In this document: positions 7,179-9,000 of the stretch, piece after piece | How the letters are laid out: each line of letters opens with the position of its first letter | Position numbering within the stretch: position 1 is the first letter of the stretch | Translations under genes and position numbers: made by a program | The notes under the pieces: generated by a model | Told to the model about the DNA's origin: nothing | What the model saw: only the letters and a program-made list of their open reading frames with translations | The model's database searches: none | Source of the DNA: Bacillota bacterium | GTDB taxonomy: Bacteria; Bacillota; Clostridia; Clostridiales; Clostridiaceae | Assembly: GCA_023427705.1 (NCBI GenBank) | Contig: JAEZAL010000328.1 | Location: 1 to 9,000 of the forward strand | Length of the DNA: 9,000 nucleotides | Reading direction: 5' to 3'

Positions 7179-7193
7179 AACTTAAAGCCCTTT
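7179..7193 (-). other. fdrA: In-frame TAA splitting fdrA, with adjacent restart
   Basis: The minus strand reads AAA GGG CTT TAA GTT ATG GGC in one continuous frame. E. coli FdrA, from memory, has KGLLVMGPDCG at this place, so the TAA (7184-7182) replaces a Leu codon; TTA to TAA is one base. The stop falls at the boundary between the CoA-binding-like and ligase-like domains. AAAGGG (7193-7188) could serve as a weak ribosome binding site for the ATG at 7178. Confidence 0.85.
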
Positions 7194-7676
7194 ATCTCTT
7201 CCTAATTTCTTTAATTCAATTTCTTCTTCTACAGTTATATTATCGCTGAAAAGCATTACATTGAGTCCCTTATTTAAGGCCTTCTTTGCCTCATAAGCTG
7301 CATGCTTTCCTGGAAGTGATATTACTGCCATATTCGCATCATTCATATGGTTAATTGCTGCACTTAAAGTTTTAACTTCAATTTCAGTTTCTTCTTCTTT
7401 TTGTTTTGAATTTAATAATTCATTTACTCTATTAACAATTTTCTCTAGACCGTCATTATCTTCTGAATATGCTGAAATAAAGAAATCATTAGGCGTTAAT
7501 GATTTTATTTCATCATTAGATAGATTTAAGTTTTCTGCTAATTCTTTGTTCAATTCTGTCGCCATTCCAACGATTACTTCTTTAACACAATCCATTTTCT
7601 TAACTTCTTTTGTAATAATCATTAGAGCTACTGAATCGTAGTACACGTTTTTTCTAATATCTACACATAGATTCAT
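7182..7676 (-). CDS. fdrA: FdrA, N-terminal piece (CoA-binding-like domain), ends at the in-frame stop
   Basis: This encodes 164 residues equivalent to the first domain of FdrA: a YYDSVALMIIT start region, VGMATELNKEL, LTPNDFFISAYS, DANMAVISLPGKHAA and LNVMLFSDNITVEEEIELK, all matching E. coli FdrA as recalled. It ends at KGL-stop, immediately before the conserved VMGPDCG that the next ORF supplies in the same frame. I place the start at ATG 7676-7674, not the TTG two codons upstream (7682). AGGAGG (7690-7685) is 8 nt from the ATG but only 2 nt from the TTG, and the ATG overlaps the DUF2877 stop in an ATGA junction, a typical coupled start. In succinyl-CoA synthetase-type enzymes, domains can be carried on separate chains, so this piece could be a working subunit. 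Whether it is functional is unknown. Confidence 0.87.
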   Translation of the reverse strand: MNLCVDIRKNVYYDSVALMIITKEVKKMDCVKEVIVGMATELNKELAENLNLSNDEIKSLTPNDFFISAYSEDNDGLEKIVNRVNELLNSKQKEEETEIEVKTLSAAINHMNDANMAVISLPGKHAAYEAKKALNKGLNVMLFSDNITVEEEIELKKLGRDKGL

Positions 7677-8668
7677 TTCCAATTCCTCCTATATCTAATA
7701 TCAGTAAAAATGGCAAATCCTATATATATTCCAAATGCCATATCACTTCCCGATGTTTCTCCAAAGGAAATTACCCTTTTTAAATCATTTGTTATGCTTA
7801 CATCATCATCCTCTGATAATAATGTAGTCATCAGCTGTTTAATCCCCCTACTTATTGCTCCTTTTGCTGAATTAATCAGCATTTCACTACTTACCTTTGT
7901 AGTTTTGCTTATTGATTTTGTAATTAATTTATTATTAAACTTATATATATTTTTAATATCTAAGTTGTAATAATCTCCTAAATAAATAATTGAAATCATT
8001 AATCCACTTATAAAGTCATCTATAGATGGTGTTAACCCAAAGCCAAATCCAATTATGTTACTTGCATAATCTTCAATATTATCAATATCATAGCTTATAA
8101 TAGCTTTTAAAAATTCTACAAATTTGTCTTTTATAAATAGATAACTCTTGTCATTGCTTTTTAAGCTTAACCCATTACTTAATTTTTCTGAATCTATTAT
8201 CCTTAATTTATAGACTAAGTCATTATTAATACTGTTTTTAATATCTGCTATCAATGGATAAAAGAAGTCTAACTTTCCATATTCAAACAATATATCTTTC
8301 ATCTTAATTAAGTTTTTCAAAAGAATCTCTTCTTCAATAAAGTTATTTATCTTTTTAATATTTGGATCATATATTTTTACATTTTTCAAATCCACTTTAA
8401 AATTAAAATTACTACAAACAATAAATTCATCAGTAAATACAAATTTACTATTACTACTTATTTTTAGCTTTCTAAAATCAAAGCCCTCTGGATTATCTAT
8501 AACTATACTCATAGGAGCTATTATCTTATCTTTTGTTAAAATTGTTATTAGTTTTTCTTTATACTCTATATTGCAAGCATTATTAAATATTGAGTGAGCT
8601 TTACCTATAATAGTGGTGTTGTTTTTAATATCTTCTAATAAATCCTTACTTATAAATAATGCTTCCAA
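7673..8668 (-). CDS. allH: DUF2877 protein, AllH (YlbF)-like subunit of oxamate carbamoyltransferase-type enzyme
   Basis: This 331-residue protein is the first gene of the cluster and is homologous to E. coli YlbF, now AllH, the third component of oxamate carbamoyltransferase. The family signature GFGFGLTPSIDDFISG is at residues 207-222, and a second conserved stretch, GETSGSDM, at 303-310. The N-terminal half (1-190) is poorly conserved, Lys/Asn/Ile-rich and low in complexity. The start is TTG (8668-8666), with GGATGAGG ending 4 nt upstream; the next in-frame Met (residue 53) would remove a large part of the domain. The gene ends in an ATGA overlap with fdrA. It is visibly more AT-rich than the genes downstream, for example 15 G/C in 8041-8100 against 27 in 2041-2100. 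The order here is allH-fdrA-allG, whereas E. coli has fdrA-ylbE-ylbF. The family call is firm; the reaction is by homology. Confidence 0.85.
   Translation of the reverse strand: MEALFISKDLLEDIKNNTTIIGKAHSIFNNACNIEYKEKLITILTKDKIIAPMSIVIDNPEGFDFRKLKISSNSKFVFTDEFIVCSNFNFKVDLKNVKIYDPNIKKINNFIEEEILLKNLIKMKDILFEYGKLDFFYPLIADIKNSINNDLVYKLRIIDSEKLSNGLSLKSNDKSYLFIKDKFVEFLKAIISYDIDNIEDYASNIIGFGFGLTPSIDDFISGLMISIIYLGDYYNLDIKNIYKFNNKLITKSISKTTKVSSEMLINSAKGAISRGIKQLMTTLLSEDDDVSITNDLKRVISFGETSGSDMAFGIYIGFAIFTDIRYRRNWK
7685..7690 (-). promoter_or_regulatory. Ribosome binding site deciding the fdrA start
   Basis: A perfect AGGAGG lies within the end of the DUF2877 gene. It is 8 nt from ATG 7676 and just 2 nt from the alternative TTG 7682, which argues for the ATG. 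Confidence 0.75.
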
Positions 8669-8672
8669 TAAA

Positions 8673-8680
8673 CCTCATCC
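8673..8680 (-). promoter_or_regulatory. Ribosome binding site for the TTG start of the DUF2877 gene
   Basis: GGATGAGG on the minus strand lies 4 nt before TTG 8668-8666. It is the only purine-rich site near the N-terminus and supports the non-ATG start. Confidence 0.65.
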
Positions 8681-8699
8681 TTTTCCCTGTAATTTTCTT

Positions 8700-8735
8700 A
8701 CAATTTATTATACTTATATAATTCTATTTTTATTA
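8700..8735 (-). promoter_or_regulatory. Candidate promoter of the catabolic operon
   Basis: A TATAAT match lies on the minus strand at 8712-8707, about 40 nt before the TTG start. At 17-bp spacing the -35 position reads TAATAA, a poor match to TTGACA. A weak -35 would fit dependence on an activator such as the adjacent PucR-type protein. In DNA this AT-rich, TATAAT occurs by chance, so the call is moderate. Confidence 0.45.
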
Positions 8736-8741
8736 AATAAA

Positions 8742-8782
8742 TCTTTTGTGTAATATTAATAAACCTAAAACTTTTCTTTTGT
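8742..8782 (-). promoter_or_regulatory. Spaced direct repeat upstream of the operon promoter, possible regulator site
   Basis: The octamer TCTTTTGT (plus strand) occurs at 8742-8749 and again at 8775-8782. The two copies start 33 bp apart, about three helical turns. Relative to a start near 8700 they lie at about -45 and -78, where activators usually bind. The assignment to the PucR-type regulator is inference. Confidence 0.35.
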
Positions 8783-8797
8783 AAACATTTACCAAAT

Positions 8798-8844
8798 AAA
8801 AAAAGTACTTATAGGCAAATTAATATTTGCCTATAAGTACTTTT
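8798..8844 (-). terminator. Rho-independent terminator of the PucR-family gene
   Basis: A perfect 20-bp inverted repeat has arms at 8825-8844 and 8801-8820 around a 4-nt TAAT loop. On the minus strand it is followed by T's continuing to 8798 (seven T's in all, including the end of the stem). The stem overlaps the TAA stop of the regulator gene (8843-8845). It separates the regulator transcript from the catabolic operon, so the operon needs its own promoter. Confidence 0.88.
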
Positions 8845-9000
8845 AAGCTATATCTATAATATCTAGTATTTTTAAAGCTATTTCTAAGTTTAGTCTATTA
8901 TCACCATCTTCTATATTTAACCCAGTAATTGCTTCAATTTTATTAATTCTATACACTATAGTGTTATAATGCATATACATCCTTTCAGAAATTTTCTTCA
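8843..9000 (-). CDS. PucR-family transcriptional regulator (C-terminal HTH domain, partial)
   Basis: Only the last 52 residues are in the window. They read KKISERMYMHYNTIVYRINKIE, then TGLNIEDGDNRLNLEIALKI, and end in ILDIIDIA-stop. This is the C-terminal PucR-type helix-turn-helix (HTH_30): the H-N-T-hydrophobic-x-Y-R-hydrophobic-x-K-I-E recognition helix followed by the G-DP-hydrophobic-like and RLxLxIALxI segments. PucR of Bacillus subtilis controls purine catabolism, and relatives control other N-compound, proline or aromatic pathways. The gene is transcribed in the same direction as, and just upstream of, the catabolic cluster, with its own terminator, so it is the best candidate for a local regulator. 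The sensing domain lies outside the window. Confidence 0.88.
   Translation of the reverse strand, partial: KKISERMYMHYNTIVYRINKIEAITGLNIEDGDNRLNLEIALKILDIIDIA

Noticed and set aside
7677..7682. TTG two codons upstream of the ATG as start of the fdrA N-terminal piece
   Set aside because: It lies only 2 nt from the AGGAGG; ATG at 7676 has 8-nt spacing and forms an ATGA overlap with the preceding stop.
7710..7970. Plus-strand ORF of 86 codons with a hydrophobic translation
   Set aside because: Antisense to the conserved C-terminal half of the DUF2877 gene, including its GLTPSIDD motif; the hydrophobicity reflects the AT-rich complement.
8669..8797. Purine or other riboswitch in the operon leader
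   Set aside because: The leader after the candidate -10 is only about 30 nt and no conserved aptamer core or paired stems were seen.

Overview
The window looks like a chromosomal fragment of a low-GC Gram-positive anaerobe, most likely Clostridium or a close relative. The reasons are AT-rich coding sequence, strong AGGAGG-type ribosome binding sites, several TTG starts, and an anaerobe-style set of enzymes: a molybdenum hydroxylase and the FdrA/DUF1116/DUF2877 set. Every convincing gene lies on the minus strand, so the cluster reads from high to low coordinates. No RNA gene, insertion sequence, CRISPR array or riboswitch was seen.

Right edge (8843-9000): the last 52 residues of a PucR-family regulator, ending in a perfect 20-bp stem-loop terminator. 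About 130 bp of AT-rich DNA follows, holding a candidate promoter and a spaced direct repeat. Next come four ORFs for the three-component system known in E. coli as FdrA/YlbE/YlbF (AllF/AllG/AllH, oxamate carbamoyltransferase): a DUF2877 protein (7673-8668), FdrA in two pieces (7182-7676 and 6117-7178) and a DUF1116 protein (4697-6106). FdrA is split by one in-frame TAA exactly where the E. coli protein, as I recall it, has a leucine.

Middle (1639-4677): a cyclase-family metal hydrolase, a GNAT-like protein, a thiolase-fold protein that lacks the catalytic cysteines, and a DUF35 zinc-ribbon/OB-fold partner. The genes are tightly packed or overlapping.

Left (1-1544): after a 94-bp gap holding inverted repeats and a possible internal promoter come the FAD subunit, the [2Fe-2S] subunit and the first 66 residues of the molybdopterin subunit of a xanthine dehydrogenase/CO dehydrogenase-type hydroxylase.

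Reading it together (inference): a PucR-type regulator probably controls a catabolic pathway for an N-heterocycle. The Mo hydroxylase would oxidise the ring, the cyclase-family hydrolase would open it, and FdrA/DUF1116/DUF2877 would cleave the resulting ureido acid with phosphate to give carbamoyl phosphate. The GNAT, thiolase-like and DUF35 proteins would process the remaining carbon skeleton. No carbamate kinase, allantoinase or classical purine-ring genes are visible, so the substrate is open. A uracil-barbiturate-ureidomalonate route is one concrete hypothesis.
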